The notes: generated by a model not told the origin, from the sequence alone. A stretch of 64,000 nt of DNA from Ignavibacteriota bacterium (GCA_013285405.1 CP053446.1:186001-250000), one strand, 5' to 3'; shown: positions 46,411 through 56,410, numbered from the stretch's first letter. Numbers and translations are program-made.

Positions 46411-47751
46411 TTAATATCCTGAAGACGAAACAAGATAACCGTGTTCATTGAATTCCTTGCTTCTTAAAAGTATTCCATCTTTAAAGTATTCTTCTCTTTG
46501 AATGAAGCCGTTTGTATAATAAGTGCGTGTGTATGAATCGAGTTTGCCCTGGTAATAGTATTCCACTTTTTGAAAAGCTCCGTTGTCATAATATGAATTT
46601 TTCTTGCCGTCAATTATTCCGTTTATATACGTTGCTTCAGATTTTACGAGACCGTTTTTATGATATTCCTTGTAATCACCATCAAGCAAATCGTCAACAT
46701 AAGTGCCCATCGATTTTAACGAACCATCTTCATAATAAGTTACGACTAAACCATTCTTCCTGCCATCTCTTATAACAGTTTCAAGTTTAAGATGACCATC
46801 AGGATAAAATTCTTTGATCATTCCTTTTTGCACGCCATCAATGTAGTCAGCTTTGGATTTTACGATCCCGCTTTCATAATAAGTAACATAAACTCCGTTA
46901 ATAATACCATTTGTATAAGGGATTTCTTCTTTCAAATATCCAGATTCATAATATGTTTTGGCAACTTCCTCTTTAACACCATCCTTCACAAAAGTTTCAT
47001 CCAGCATTGTTCCTGCATCCGAATAGTTTTTTAACATTTCTTCTTTCGATTCAAACTTTCCCTGAAAATCATAACGTTCTCTGTTTAGCAGTTCATCGTT
47101 CACATATTCATCTTTTACTCTTAAGCTTCCTGCCATATCATATAGTTTTACAGTTCCTTCAATTTTACCATTTACAAAGTTTGCTTCAACAGCTACCATT
47201 TTATTTTCATGATAAATAAAGATTTTGCCATTCTGTTTTCCATCGACGAAAGTACGTTCGACTTCTACCTCTCCTGTTTTGAAATACGTTCTTGAGATTC
47301 CCTGAAGAATTCCATCAACATAACGCCACTCACCCTGCAACTCGCCGGATTTGTAATAAGTGTAAGTTATTCCCTGCAAAACTCCGTCCGAATAATTTTG
47401 TTCAGCCCAGAGTTCGCCGCTTTCATAATACCATTTTGATATTCCCTGTTTTACACCATCTACAAAATTCCATTCGATGCTCACTTTACCATCTTCAAAA
47501 TACCAGGTTGAAAGTCCGTGTTCTTTTCCGTAGCTGAATTTCCAATCTTTCCAGAGTTTTCCGTTGGGGTAATATTCACGGTAATATCCGTCAAGTTTAT
47601 CATACCAGTATTGACCTTCGGTTTTAATTTCACCGTTGGGATAAAATGTTTTTATCACTTTTGTACCTGGCAGTTCCTGTGATTGAGCGGATAGTGTTGT
47701 GATTAATGATATCGATATCACTATTAAAATAATTAAATAATTCTTATTCAT
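46411..47751 (-). CDS. Exported YwqK/MORN-type repeat protein
   Basis: The 446-residue protein has a signal peptide (YLIILIVISISLITTLSAQ) followed by roughly 17 repeats of 22-25 residues with the pattern YYESGELW..NY.DGVLQGI. This is the MORN_2 repeat found in YwqK-family proteins, some of which are labelled antitoxins. No partner toxin is visible. It is probably periplasmic or on the surface. Function unknown. Confidence 0.85.
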   Translation of the reverse strand: MNKNYLIILIVISISLITTLSAQSQELPGTKVIKTFYPNGEIKTEGQYWYDKLDGYYREYYPNGKLWKDWKFSYGKEHGLSTWYFEDGKVSIEWNFVDGVKQGISKWYYESGELWAEQNYSDGVLQGITYTYYKSGELQGEWRYVDGILQGISRTYFKTGEVEVERTFVDGKQNGKIFIYHENKMVAVEANFVNGKIEGTVKLYDMAGSLRVKDEYVNDELLNRERYDFQGKFESKEEMLKNYSDAGTMLDETFVKDGVKEEVAKTYYESGYLKEEIPYTNGIINGVYVTYYESGIVKSKADYIDGVQKGMIKEFYPDGHLKLETVIRDGRKNGLVVTYYEDGSLKSMGTYVDDLLDGDYKEYHKNGLVKSEATYINGIIDGKKNSYYDNGAFQKVEYYYQGKLDSYTRTYYTNGFIQREEYFKDGILLRSKEFNEHGYLVSSSGY

Positions 47752-47868
47752 TCCTACAGAGTATATAATTTATATTTTGAGTAAAGAAAATAGATTATTT
47801 TCTGATAAGGATAAATTCCAAATGAGGTACCATTCTACTGAGGGTGAATAATTTTCAGGAAAGAAATT

Positions 47869-48501
47869 TTAATGAAAATTTTTCTCACCGGCTTCTATTG
47901 ACATATCGATGTAATCTTCTTTTCGCGGGATCGGACAGGTGAACATTGCTGAATACGCACAATAAGGATTGTAAGCTTTGTTGAAGTCGATTGTATAAAT
48001 GAAGTCAGGATTTTCATTCAACTCAAAATCCAGATATCTGCCAACACCGTAAGTTTCTTTCCCGGTTGTTTTGTCAGTGAACCAGATACTGTAATATGGT
48101 TCACCGGTCCGACTGAAACTTTTATATACATTAATTCTATGAACTTTGCCATCCTTTTTTAACTCAAGATACCCAAGTAAGATTGCAGGTCTGGTTTCAC
48201 CGCGCGTTCCTAAAATTTGAACAGTGTCCTGCACATCAAATTGAATTAACTTACATTTGAAAATGAATTCAGGATTTGGTTCATAATATTTCAAAGGCTG
48301 GAAGGATATTGTTGTATCTCTGTTAAAAGGCGAGCCAGGATCAAACTGTAAACTGTAATCTTTTTCTTTTCTTTCTTTGATCAGTTCATCAACATATTTT
48401 TTTATTTCAGGATCGTACAACCGGTTTTCATTACAAGCGGTTGTTACAAGTATCAGAATTAAAAATGAGATTGAAATCATTTTAATATAATTCAAGTGCA
48501 T
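47869..48501 (-). CDS. DUF1684 lipoprotein
   Basis: The 210-residue protein has a lipoprotein signal with lipobox VTTAC. The body matches DUF1684: FKCKLIQFDVQDTVQILGT, TYGVGRYLDF, TIDFNKAYNPYCAYSAMFTCPIPRKEDYIDMSIEAGEK. A start at the second methionine (residue 8) is also possible. It begins 7 bases after the mutS stop and is likely cotranscribed with it. Function unknown. Confidence 0.85.
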   Translation of the reverse strand: MHLNYIKMISISFLILILVTTACNENRLYDPEIKKYVDELIKERKEKDYSLQFDPGSPFNRDTTISFQPLKYYEPNPEFIFKCKLIQFDVQDTVQILGTRGETRPAILLGYLELKKDGKVHRINVYKSFSRTGEPYYSIWFTDKTTGKETYGVGRYLDFELNENPDFIYTIDFNKAYNPYCAYSAMFTCPIPRKEDYIDMSIEAGEKNFH

Positions 48502-48508
48502 CTATCCT

Positions 48509-51175
48509 TTAACTCTCTTTCTTTACTTTCTTTTTCAACTCGTTTAATTTGTTCAGTGCTTCAAGCGGAGTAAGTTTTTCGATTTCAAGGTCTTTTAACT
48601 CACCACGCAGCTTATCATCCTGATATTCAAATATGCTCATTTGATTTTCAGGTATTTGCAGTTTTCTTAGTTTCTCTTTCTTCAGTTCATACGGAGTTAA
48701 TTCTTTGCTTTCGAGATTCTGAAGTATTTCTTTTGCACGATTAGTTACAAAAGCCGGAAGTCCTGCCATCTGTGCAACTTGAATTCCATAACTGTGATCT
48801 GCTCTTCCGGGATTTACTTTGTGAAGAAAAATTACTTTGTCATCATATTCACGTACTTCAACTTTATAATTTTTTATTTTAGGAAAAAGATCAGCCATCT
48901 CATTCAGTTCGTGATAGTGTGTTGCGAAAAGAGTTTTTGCGGCAACATCTTTATTATCGTGAAGATATTCTGTGATCGCCCATGCGATTGAAATTCCGTC
49001 AAACGTACTTGTTCCTCTTCCAATCTCATCAAGCAATATCAAACTTTTAGACGAAGCATTATTCAAAATATTTGCAGCTTCCTGCATCTCCACAAGAAAA
49101 GTACTTTCACCGGAAGTGATGTTATCGCTTGCACCAACACGGGTAAAAATTCTATCAACCAATCCAACCTTTGCACTTTTTGCAGAAACGAATGAACCAA
49201 TCTGTGACATCAGAACGATCAATCCAATCTGTCGGAGATAAACAGATTTGCCAGCCATATTCGGTCCGGTTAATAAAATTATCTGATCATTTTTATTATC
49301 AATAACACAATCATTCGGTTTAAACTTTTCTCCCGGTGGAAGAATCTGTTCAACAACAGGATGTCGTCCATCAATTATTTCAAGCTCTGCTCCATCGTGA
49401 ACTTCCGGCTTTGAATATTTATATGCTTCTGCACATTCTGCAAATGAGATCAAACAATCAATTAAAGCAATCATTCTTGCATTATTCTGAATCGCAACTG
49501 CTTCAGCAGCAACAAACTTTCTAAGTTCATCGAAGAGTTCTGATTCAAGTTCGTGAATCTTTTCCTCAGCATTCAGAATTTTATCTTCATACTCTTTCAA
49601 TTCTGGCGTGATATATCTTTCAGAATTAACAAGCGTTTGCTTTCTAATATAATTTTCGGGAACTTTTTCTTTGTGTGCATTGCTGATATCAATGTAATAA
49701 CCGAAAACATTGTTGAAGCTTACTTTTAAAGATGGAATTCCACTTCGTTCTCTTTCGGTTTTCTGGAGTTTTGCAATCCAATCTTTTCCGTGGAAAGCAA
49801 TGTTTCTAAGTTCATCAAGTTCAGGACTGAAACCATTCCGTATAACTCCACCATCAACTAATGTCGCAGGTGGAGAATCAATAACTGCATTCTGAATTCT
49901 TTCAACTAAATTTTCAAGTGGATTGAGTTCTCGTGAAGTTTTTGACAAAGCATCTGTCTTAAAATTTGATAGATGTTCTTTTATAGCCGGTATTTTTTTT
50001 AGGGAAGTTTTTAATGCAACAACTTCTCTCGGATTTGCTCTGCCTGTACAGATTCTTGAAATGATTCTTTCAATATCGCCGACTTCCTTCAATTCAGTTT
50101 CAATTTTCTTTCGCTGTGATTTATTCTTCAATAATTCTTCAACACTATCGAGACGGCTTTGAATCTTTTTCAGATCTCTCAATGGTGCAGAAATCCATTT
50201 CTTCAAAAGTCTTCCGCCCATTGCTGTGGTTGTTTTGTCAAGAATTGAAATAAGAGAACCTTCTCTTCCATCTCCGTGCATCGAGTAACTGATTTCCAGA
50301 TTTCTTCTTGTTGAAGAATCAAGTATCATATATTCGGAAGGATTGTAAAGCGAAATTCGGTTGAGATGAGTGAGATTTACTTTTTGAGTTTCCTGCAAAT
50401 AATTTAAAGCAGCACCGCTTGCAACAATTCCGTTTTGAAGATGCTCGATACCAAATCCTTTTAACGTAACAGTTCCGAAATGATTGAGCAAAAGTTCATT
50501 CGCATAATCATAATTGAAAATCCAGTCATCCATTTTTGTAATGCGGATTGAAGAATTGATATTGCTGATAACCGGAGTGAGATAATCTTTTTCTTTTTTC
50601 TGAATAAGAATTTCTGCCGGTGCGATCGATTCAATCTGCTGCTGAAGATCTGATTCCGGAACTTCAAATGTGAAGAACTCACCTGTAGAAACATCCGTAA
50701 ATGAAATTCCTGCAACCTCATCTTTGATAAAAACAGAAAGCAGGTAATTATTTTTTTTGTGATCGAGAAGCTTATCCGAGAGAGTTGCACCGGGAGTTAC
50801 GACTTCAATCACTTCCCTTTTTACTATCCCTTTTGCAAATTTTGGATTTTCCATCTGCTCGCAGACAGCTACACGGTAACCAGCACGAACAAGCTTTGGC
50901 AAATAGGAATCAATTGCGTGATGAGGAAATCCTGCAAGCGGAACATCTTCTGCCGCACCGTTCGCTCTTTTGGTTAAGGTGATACCAAGAACTTTTGAAG
51001 CAATTTTCGCATCGTTTTCAAATGTTTCGAAGAAATCACCGACTCTGAAAAGCAAAATTGTATCCGGATTAGCTTCCTTAATTCTTAAATACTGAGACAT
51101 TAATGGAGTTTGTCCGTCTCGTCCGGCTTGATTTTCTTTGGGTAACTTGTTGGTTTGTGAATCCTGTTTACTCAT
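48509..51175 (-). CDS. mutS: DNA mismatch repair protein MutS
   Basis: The 888-residue protein has the mismatch-contact motif GDFFETF (F48-F49-E50; most relatives have Phe-Tyr-Glu), the connector and lever domains, Walker A GPNMAGKS (637-644), LLDEIGRGTSTFDG (Walker B and signature) and ATHYHEL. It recognises mismatched or looped bases and starts repair with MutL. It precedes the DUF1684 gene. Confidence 0.95.
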   Translation of the reverse strand: MSKQDSQTNKLPKENQAGRDGQTPLMSQYLRIKEANPDTILLFRVGDFFETFENDAKIASKVLGITLTKRANGAAEDVPLAGFPHHAIDSYLPKLVRAGYRVAVCEQMENPKFAKGIVKREVIEVVTPGATLSDKLLDHKKNNYLLSVFIKDEVAGISFTDVSTGEFFTFEVPESDLQQQIESIAPAEILIQKKEKDYLTPVISNINSSIRITKMDDWIFNYDYANELLLNHFGTVTLKGFGIEHLQNGIVASGAALNYLQETQKVNLTHLNRISLYNPSEYMILDSSTRRNLEISYSMHGDGREGSLISILDKTTTAMGGRLLKKWISAPLRDLKKIQSRLDSVEELLKNKSQRKKIETELKEVGDIERIISRICTGRANPREVVALKTSLKKIPAIKEHLSNFKTDALSKTSRELNPLENLVERIQNAVIDSPPATLVDGGVIRNGFSPELDELRNIAFHGKDWIAKLQKTERERSGIPSLKVSFNNVFGYYIDISNAHKEKVPENYIRKQTLVNSERYITPELKEYEDKILNAEEKIHELESELFDELRKFVAAEAVAIQNNARMIALIDCLISFAECAEAYKYSKPEVHDGAELEIIDGRHPVVEQILPPGEKFKPNDCVIDNKNDQIILLTGPNMAGKSVYLRQIGLIVLMSQIGSFVSAKSAKVGLVDRIFTRVGASDNITSGESTFLVEMQEAANILNNASSKSLILLDEIGRGTSTFDGISIAWAITEYLHDNKDVAAKTLFATHYHELNEMADLFPKIKNYKVEVREYDDKVIFLHKVNPGRADHSYGIQVAQMAGLPAFVTNRAKEILQNLESKELTPYELKKEKLRKLQIPENQMSIFEYQDDKLRGELKDLEIEKLTPLEALNKLNELKKKVKKES

Positions 51176-51267
51176 CAGGCTAAAAATAGCTCAATCGTAA
51201 AAGAATATCAATTTAAATTCTAATAAGATGGGTATTGAACTATGGAAATTATTTAATGGTAATGAAT

Positions 51268-52821
51268 TTATTTAAGCAAAACAAGTTTCTTTGTTGAAAT
51301 GAAGTTGCCAGCTTGAAGTTGATAAAAATAAATACCACTAGAAAGGTTAGTTGCATTGAACTCAATCTCATAAATTCCCGAAGGTTTTTCTTCATTAACG
51401 AGAGTAGTAATTTCCCTTCCAAGAATATCGTATATCTTCAGTGATACTAAAGACTGGTGTCCAATGACGAATGACAAAGTAGTGCTCGGATTGAAAGGGT
51501 TAGGATAATTATGAGAGAGGAAAAAATTATTAGGAGCATTATCTATTTCATCTTTCACTTCACTGATTTTATTATATGAGTAAATAAAAACTTTCCCTAC
51601 GGGATTTTCAGTATCAGGATAGTTTGGAGCGTAAGCAAATATTTCATCATACCTGTCATTATTTATATCTCCTGCAAAAGATATATATGGAGCAAAACCA
51701 ATTGAATCTATATCAACTATAATTAAATCATAAGTTGTATCAAAAGGTTCTGAACCAAGGTATATTTTTATTTTCCAGTCATCCCCAATTAAAATATCGT
51801 CGTAACCATCTTTATTAATATCGCTACCTGCATCTAGGCTATAACCGCTATTTATCCTTAACGGATTCTCTAATCCAAAAGTATAAATAAGAATGTCTTG
51901 ACCCTTTGAAATACAAAAATCAATTCTCCCATCACCATTTAAATCCCCGGCATTCTTTATTATTTCCCCAAAATAATCTCCTAATTCGTTAGATATAAGC
52001 ATTGTGTCTGGTGCATTATCCATTTGGAATCCACCATAGTAGATATATATTTTACTGGTATCATACCCAGAAGGACCACCTATAGCTCCAATTGCTATAT
52101 CATTAAAACCATCTTGATTTATATCCCCAATACTCTCAACACTTGACCCAAAAAAATCTTCCAATGTATCACTTGTAAACGTTATGCTATTGTTCCAGGA
52201 AATTGTGTCGCCTCCCCAGAAAAGATAAACATATCCCTTTCCATCAGTCCAGTTGTATGGCGAACTGATAACAAAATCATCATAACCGTCATTATTTATA
52301 TCACCCATAGAGTTTGTTTCCCCAAAAAAATCCTGAATTGCATTTGGCTGATAAAATTCATTTACAGGTATTGTATCTATTATTTCACCACCGTAGTACA
52401 AAAAAACTTTTCCTTTGGGAAAAACCCAATCTCCGAAAACGCCTGTTAGTACAAATTCATTATATCCATCAGCATTTATATCACCAATACCATATCTTCC
52501 ACCAAAGTCATTCAAGCTGTCACTTCCTGGATAATGAAAAATTACATCCGTATTCAAATCATAATTTGCAGAACCTAAGTAAAGTTTTACAACAGCTTGG
52601 TCACTCGTGGTATTCCCTGTTCTCATTGATATTACGAAATCATCGTATCCGTCTCCGTTTACATCGCCGATTCTTACAGCAACGTCAATTCGTTGCTCTG
52701 TTGATTCACCAGTAATTGTGCCTATTAGGTATAGACTATCTTGTGCATAACTTATGTGAAAAAAAGTGTAAAGGAGTAGTCCACTAATTAAGATTTTATT
52801 TATGTAAAATTTTGGTTTCAT
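51268..52821 (-). CDS. FG-GAP (integrin-alpha-like) T9SS-exported protein
   Basis: The 517-residue protein has a signal region (ILISGLLLYTFFHISYAQ) and about seven FG-GAP blades with calcium loops: DVNGDGYDDFVISM, DINADGYNEFVLTG, DINNDGYDDFVISS, DINQDGFNDIAIGA, DLNGDGRIDFCIS and DINKDGYDDILIGD. These are the integrin-alpha type with VYLFWGG/IYYGG segments. A T9SS sorting domain (SHNYPNPFNPSTTLSF to TKKLVLLK) ends it. Leader element 4 lies upstream. No clear ribosome site was seen. Confidence 0.88.
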   Translation of the reverse strand: MKPKFYINKILISGLLLYTFFHISYAQDSLYLIGTITGESTEQRIDVAVRIGDVNGDGYDDFVISMRTGNTTSDQAVVKLYLGSANYDLNTDVIFHYPGSDSLNDFGGRYGIGDINADGYNEFVLTGVFGDWVFPKGKVFLYYGGEIIDTIPVNEFYQPNAIQDFFGETNSMGDINNDGYDDFVISSPYNWTDGKGYVYLFWGGDTISWNNSITFTSDTLEDFFGSSVESIGDINQDGFNDIAIGAIGGPSGYDTSKIYIYYGGFQMDNAPDTMLISNELGDYFGEIIKNAGDLNGDGRIDFCISKGQDILIYTFGLENPLRINSGYSLDAGSDINKDGYDDILIGDDWKIKIYLGSEPFDTTYDLIIVDIDSIGFAPYISFAGDINNDRYDEIFAYAPNYPDTENPVGKVFIYSYNKISEVKDEIDNAPNNFFLSHNYPNPFNPSTTLSFVIGHQSLVSLKIYDILGREITTLVNEEKPSGIYEIEFNATNLSSGIYFYQLQAGNFISTKKLVLLK

Positions 52822-52868
52822 TGGTTTTTATAATTGTTGGTCAAGAATTTGTTTTGCTTATTTTCATA

Positions 52869-53057
52869 TTGTGTAAAACCGGTTGGGTAAAAATTTGTGG
52901 GAAAGAAAAGCTGTGTGAAAAGAAGATAAATATTATTTTGGCGCAGAAAATTTTTAATAGAGGAAATCATTCTGCTTTCCTCATCGTTGAGACTGGATTC
53001 TATCGCCAACAGAGAAAGAGTTAAATAAAGTGCCAAGAAAATGTTCATAAGGATTTT
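52869..53057 (-). promoter_or_regulatory. Leader element 4 (diverged structured 5' UTR)
   Basis: It resembles element 2 most, sharing GTGTAAAACCGGTTG near the gene and the hairpin GAGGAAA/TTTCCTC (52960-52982). The box TTGGCAC then TATTTA and CTCT is at 53036-53018 on the minus strand. TTGGC of the box can pair with GCCAA near 52949-52953. The TTGACT/TAAGTT promoter pair of elements 1-3 is not recognisable here. No gene was seen in 53058-53312. Confidence 0.5.
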
Positions 53058-53192
53058 AACCTTAAAAAACTACTGCTCAAATGTAATATGATCAACTGCC
53101 AAAGTAAATAGTATCAATAGTCTTATTCAATAATTCCACAAAATGAAGTGTCATGTCCATTGCTTTTTATTAAACAACTTCTTTTCGCAATC

Positions 53193-53223
53193 CTTGAAAA
53201 TCCTTCCTTTTTTAATATATTTG
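53193..53223 (+). promoter_or_regulatory. Candidate Bacteroidota-type promoter before the ligase cluster
   Basis: CTTG (53193-53196), 19 bases, then TATATTTG (53216-53223) fits the Bacteroidota housekeeping consensus TTTG-N19-21-TANNTTTG in the -7 box. It lies 90 bases before the first gene of the cluster. Confidence 0.45.
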
Positions 53224-53312
53224 CCCATAAATTATTAGAGAAAAACTAATCTCATAACTAAGCCAAATCATCAGAATAAAAAATAATTTAATTTTGAAAA
53301 TTCAGGAGCTAA

Positions 53313-54287
53313 ATGAAAAAAATAGGAATATTATTCGGGCAGGAAACTACTTTTCCACCTGCATTTGTTGAAAGAGTAAACTCAAAAAATGAGTCCGCCA
53401 AAGGCGGAGGAATTACCGCTGAGTTTGTTAAAATTGATAAAGTAATTCAGGGCGACCCAAGCGGATATGATGTTATCATCGACAGAATTTCACAGGACGT
53501 TCCTTTCTACAGAGCTTTCCTGAAAAATGCTGCATTGAATGGAACTGCAGTAATCAACAATCCTTTCTGGTGGAGTGCAGACGAAAAGTTTTTCAACAAT
53601 GCATTGATGACAAAGATGGATGTTGCTGTACCAAAAACTGTATTGCTTCCATCAAACCAGCATCCTGATGATACAAACGCAAACTCATTCAGAAATCTTG
53701 ATTATCCGTTGAACTGGGATGCAATGTTCAGCTATGTTGGATTTCCTGCTTACTTCAAACCGTTTGCTGGTGGTGGCTGGAAAAATGTTTATCGTCTGGA
53801 ATCGCCCGATGATTTTTTCAAAGCGTACAATGAAACTGGTCAGCTTGTGATGATGCTTCAGGAAGAAATAAAATTCACAGAATATTTCAGATGTTATGCT
53901 CTCGATAGAAAAGATTTTCACATTATGCGTTATGATCCAAAACAGCCTCATCATTTAAGATATGTAATAAATCCGAAACCGATTGATAAAACATTATTAG
54001 AAAAGTTGAATAAGTCAATAACAACAATTAGTAATGCACTTGGATATGATTTTAATACAATTGAGCTTGCAGTGAGGGATGGAATTCCTTATGCAATCGA
54101 TTTCTGTAATCCTGCACCTGATGCGGATAAAAATTCTGTCGGTGAAGAAAATTTCAACTGGATAGTTGAAGCTGCTGCAAACATGGCAATACGAAGAGCA
54201 AAAGCTCACAAAGCTGGTCAGAATAATTTAACATGGGGAACATTTATAAAATCATTTGCTACTAATACTCCTTTAAGTGAAAGTTAA
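53313..54287 (+). CDS. ATP-grasp family ligase (RimK/glutathione-synthetase-like)
   Basis: The 324-residue protein has an N-terminal preATP-grasp domain (KKIGILFGQETTFPPAFVERV, DVIIDRISQDVPFYRAF) and an ATP-grasp fold (PAYFKPFAGGGWKNVYRL, MLQEEIKFTEYFRCYAL, NTIELAVRDGIPYAIDFCNPAPDAD). Such enzymes form amide bonds through an acyl-phosphate. An AGGAG ribosome site precedes the ATG. It is the first gene of a cluster with a GCS2 ligase and an amidotransferase. The substrate is unknown. Confidence 0.85.
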   Translation: MKKIGILFGQETTFPPAFVERVNSKNESAKGGGITAEFVKIDKVIQGDPSGYDVIIDRISQDVPFYRAFLKNAALNGTAVINNPFWWSADEKFFNNALMTKMDVAVPKTVLLPSNQHPDDTNANSFRNLDYPLNWDAMFSYVGFPAYFKPFAGGGWKNVYRLESPDDFFKAYNETGQLVMMLQEEIKFTEYFRCYALDRKDFHIMRYDPKQPHHLRYVINPKPIDKTLLEKLNKSITTISNALGYDFNTIELAVRDGIPYAIDFCNPAPDADKNSVGEENFNWIVEAAANMAIRRAKAHKAGQNNLTWGTFIKSFATNTPLSES

Positions 54288-54301
54288 GGTGAAATAATTT
54301 T

Positions 54302-55408
54302 ATGGCAGAAGCCGGATTGTTTACGCTCGGTGTTGAAGAAGAATTTCAGATCGTTGATCCGAATACCGGCGAACTGAAATCACACATACAACAGATAATT
54401 GAAGAAGGTAAAATAATTCTTGCCGAAAAAGTAAAAGCTGAAATGCATCAATCTGTTGTTGAAATCGGTACTGATATTTGTAAAGATATTCACGATGCAA
54501 GAAATCAGGTAACAAAACTCCGCCAGGAATTAGCAAAGCTTGCTGCAAAAAATAATTTAAGAATTGCTGCAGCCGGAACTCATCCTTTTTCACACTGGAA
54601 AGATCAAAAGATAACTGAACATCCGCGATATCAGGAAATAATAACCAATTATCAGCAGGTTGCACGGGCGAATTTAATTTTCGGTCTTCACGTACACGTT
54701 GGTATTGATGACAGAGAAATTGCTATTCACGTTATGAATGCTGCCAGATATTTTCTTCCACATATATTTGCTTTATCAACAAACTCACCTTTCTGGCTGG
54801 GAAGAAATACCGGATTTAAATCTTACCGAAGCAAAGTTTTTGATCGTTTTCCAAGAACAGGAATACCGGATTACTTCGGAAGCATAGCTGAGTACGACAA
54901 TTATGTAAAGCTTCTGGTAAAAACAAAATGTATTGACGATGCAAAAAAAATCTGGTGGGATATTCGTCTGCATCCATATTTCAACACACTGGAATTTCGT
55001 ATCTGCGATATTCCAATGAGAATCGATGAAACAATTTGTCTTGCAGCAATTATGCAGGCTGTGGTTGCGAAACTGTACAAATTAATAAAACAGAATCTTG
55101 GTTTCAGATTGTACAGAAGAGCTTTAATTGCGGAAAATAAATGGCGTGCTGCACGTTATGGTATTCATGGAAAATTAATTGACTTTGGTAAGCAGGAAGA
55201 AGTTGACTTTAAATTTCTTGTCGGCGAACTTCTTGATTTTATTGATGATGTAGTTGATGAACTTGGTTCAAAAGAAGAGGTTCATTATGTTAAAAAGATT
55301 CTGGAAATGGGAACAGGTGCTGACCGTCAGTTAAAAGTATATGAGCAATCGGGTGATACAAAATCTGTAGTTGATTTTTTAATTCAGGAAACTCATATTG
55401 GGTTGTGA
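54302..55408 (+). CDS. Carboxylate-amine ligase, YbdK/GCS2 family
   Basis: The 368-residue protein has the GCS2 pattern FTLGVEEEFQIVDP, EMHQSVVEIGT, IAAAGTHPFSHW, FGLHVHVGIDD, TNSPFWLGRNTGFKSYR and FRICDIPMR. E. coli YbdK has weak glutamate-cysteine ligase activity; the true substrate in this group is not known. It starts 14 bases after the ATP-grasp gene and is probably cotranscribed. Confidence 0.88.
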   Translation: MAEAGLFTLGVEEEFQIVDPNTGELKSHIQQIIEEGKIILAEKVKAEMHQSVVEIGTDICKDIHDARNQVTKLRQELAKLAAKNNLRIAAAGTHPFSHWKDQKITEHPRYQEIITNYQQVARANLIFGLHVHVGIDDREIAIHVMNAARYFLPHIFALSTNSPFWLGRNTGFKSYRSKVFDRFPRTGIPDYFGSIAEYDNYVKLLVKTKCIDDAKKIWWDIRLHPYFNTLEFRICDIPMRIDETICLAAIMQAVVAKLYKLIKQNLGFRLYRRALIAENKWRAARYGIHGKLIDFGKQEEVDFKFLVGELLDFIDDVVDELGSKEEVHYVKKILEMGTGADRQLKVYEQSGDTKSVVDFLIQETHIGL

Positions 55409-55409
55409 T

Positions 55410-55572
55410 GCCCACACCTCCGAAGGAGTCCTTTGGACTAGCCTCTCCCAAAGGGAGAGGAATTAATTTTATTTTTTTCATAATTAAACTTTCTAAATGA
55501 ACACAAATTTTTGCATAAAAGAATTAATTAAAATAACTCCCCTTCCCTTTGGGAAGGGGTTGGGGGTTAGGC
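55410..55572. repeat. CTCTCCC/GGGAGAG palindromic repeat inside the cluster
   Basis: CCTCTCCCAAAGGGAGAGG (about 55442-55460) and CCCCTTCCCTTTGGGAAGGGG (about 55538-55558) are perfect hairpins. The outer parts (CTAGCC, TTAGGC) are inverted relative to each other, so the whole 160 bases form a nested inverted repeat of a type common as intergenic repeats. It separates the second and third cluster genes. Confidence 0.7.
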
Positions 55573-55573
55573 T

Positions 55574-56401
55574 GTGATTAAAATTGCAACAATAGATCTC
55601 TATAATAATGAACGCAATGAAGGAATGCGGTGTATTAAGGAAATTGTTTCTGAAGCTAAAGCTAGGAATAATGAAATTGAAATATCTTATAAAGTTTTTG
55701 ATACCAGATACAAAGATGAAGTTCCCGGAATTGAAAATGATATCTTCATTTCATCGGGCGGACCCGGAAGTCCGTTTGAAGGTGAAGGTACTCTGTGGGA
55801 AAAAGATTACTTCAACATTATTCAAAAAATCTGGGACCACAACCAATCTAATTCTGAAAGAAAGAAATATTTGTTCTTCATCTGTCATTCATTCCAGATG
55901 ATGGGGAGATTTTTCAAATTCGGTACAGTTAATCAGCGTCATTCAAAATCATTTGGAGTGATGCCATTCACATTAACTGATGAAGGAAAATCTGATCTGA
56001 TATTTTCTGGACTATCAAATCCATTTTATGCTGCCGATATTCGTCAGTTTCAGGTTGTTAATCCAAATAAAACAGTTATTGATGAACTTGGAGCGAAAAT
56101 TCTATCGTACGAAATTGTTGATGATAACGAACAAGCAAAACCTGCACTTGCTGCTGTGAGAATTTCATCTGAGATTGTCGGCACTCAATTTCATCCTGAA
56201 GCTGACCCGGAAAGTATGCTATATCATTTCAAACAGGATGAAAGAAAGAAACAGGTTGTTGAAAAGTACGGTGAGGAAAGATATTTCGGGATGATAAAAA
56301 TTCTTGAACGGCCTGATACGATTAAAAAAACAAGAATGACTGTCCTTCCGTCATTTCTGAAAAATGCGATTGAAGAGTTAAGCAAAGTCATGGTGAAGTA
56401 A
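55574..56401 (+). CDS. Class I glutamine amidotransferase
   Basis: The 275-residue protein has the GATase-I fold: FISSGGPGSP, the nucleophile C104 in FFICHSFQMM, and the His-Glu pair H207 and E209 in GTQFHPEADPESM. It would supply ammonia from glutamine or act as a gamma-glutamyl hydrolase. The start is a GTG without a clear ribosome site. It belongs with the ligase genes around it. No synthase domain is fused, so the acceptor enzyme is unknown. Confidence 0.85.
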   Translation: MIKIATIDLYNNERNEGMRCIKEIVSEAKARNNEIEISYKVFDTRYKDEVPGIENDIFISSGGPGSPFEGEGTLWEKDYFNIIQKIWDHNQSNSERKKYLFFICHSFQMMGRFFKFGTVNQRHSKSFGVMPFTLTDEGKSDLIFSGLSNPFYAADIRQFQVVNPNKTVIDELGAKILSYEIVDDNEQAKPALAAVRISSEIVGTQFHPEADPESMLYHFKQDERKKQVVEKYGEERYFGMIKILERPDTIKKTRMTVLPSFLKNAIEELSKVMVK

Positions 56402-56410
56402 ATACAAGTA

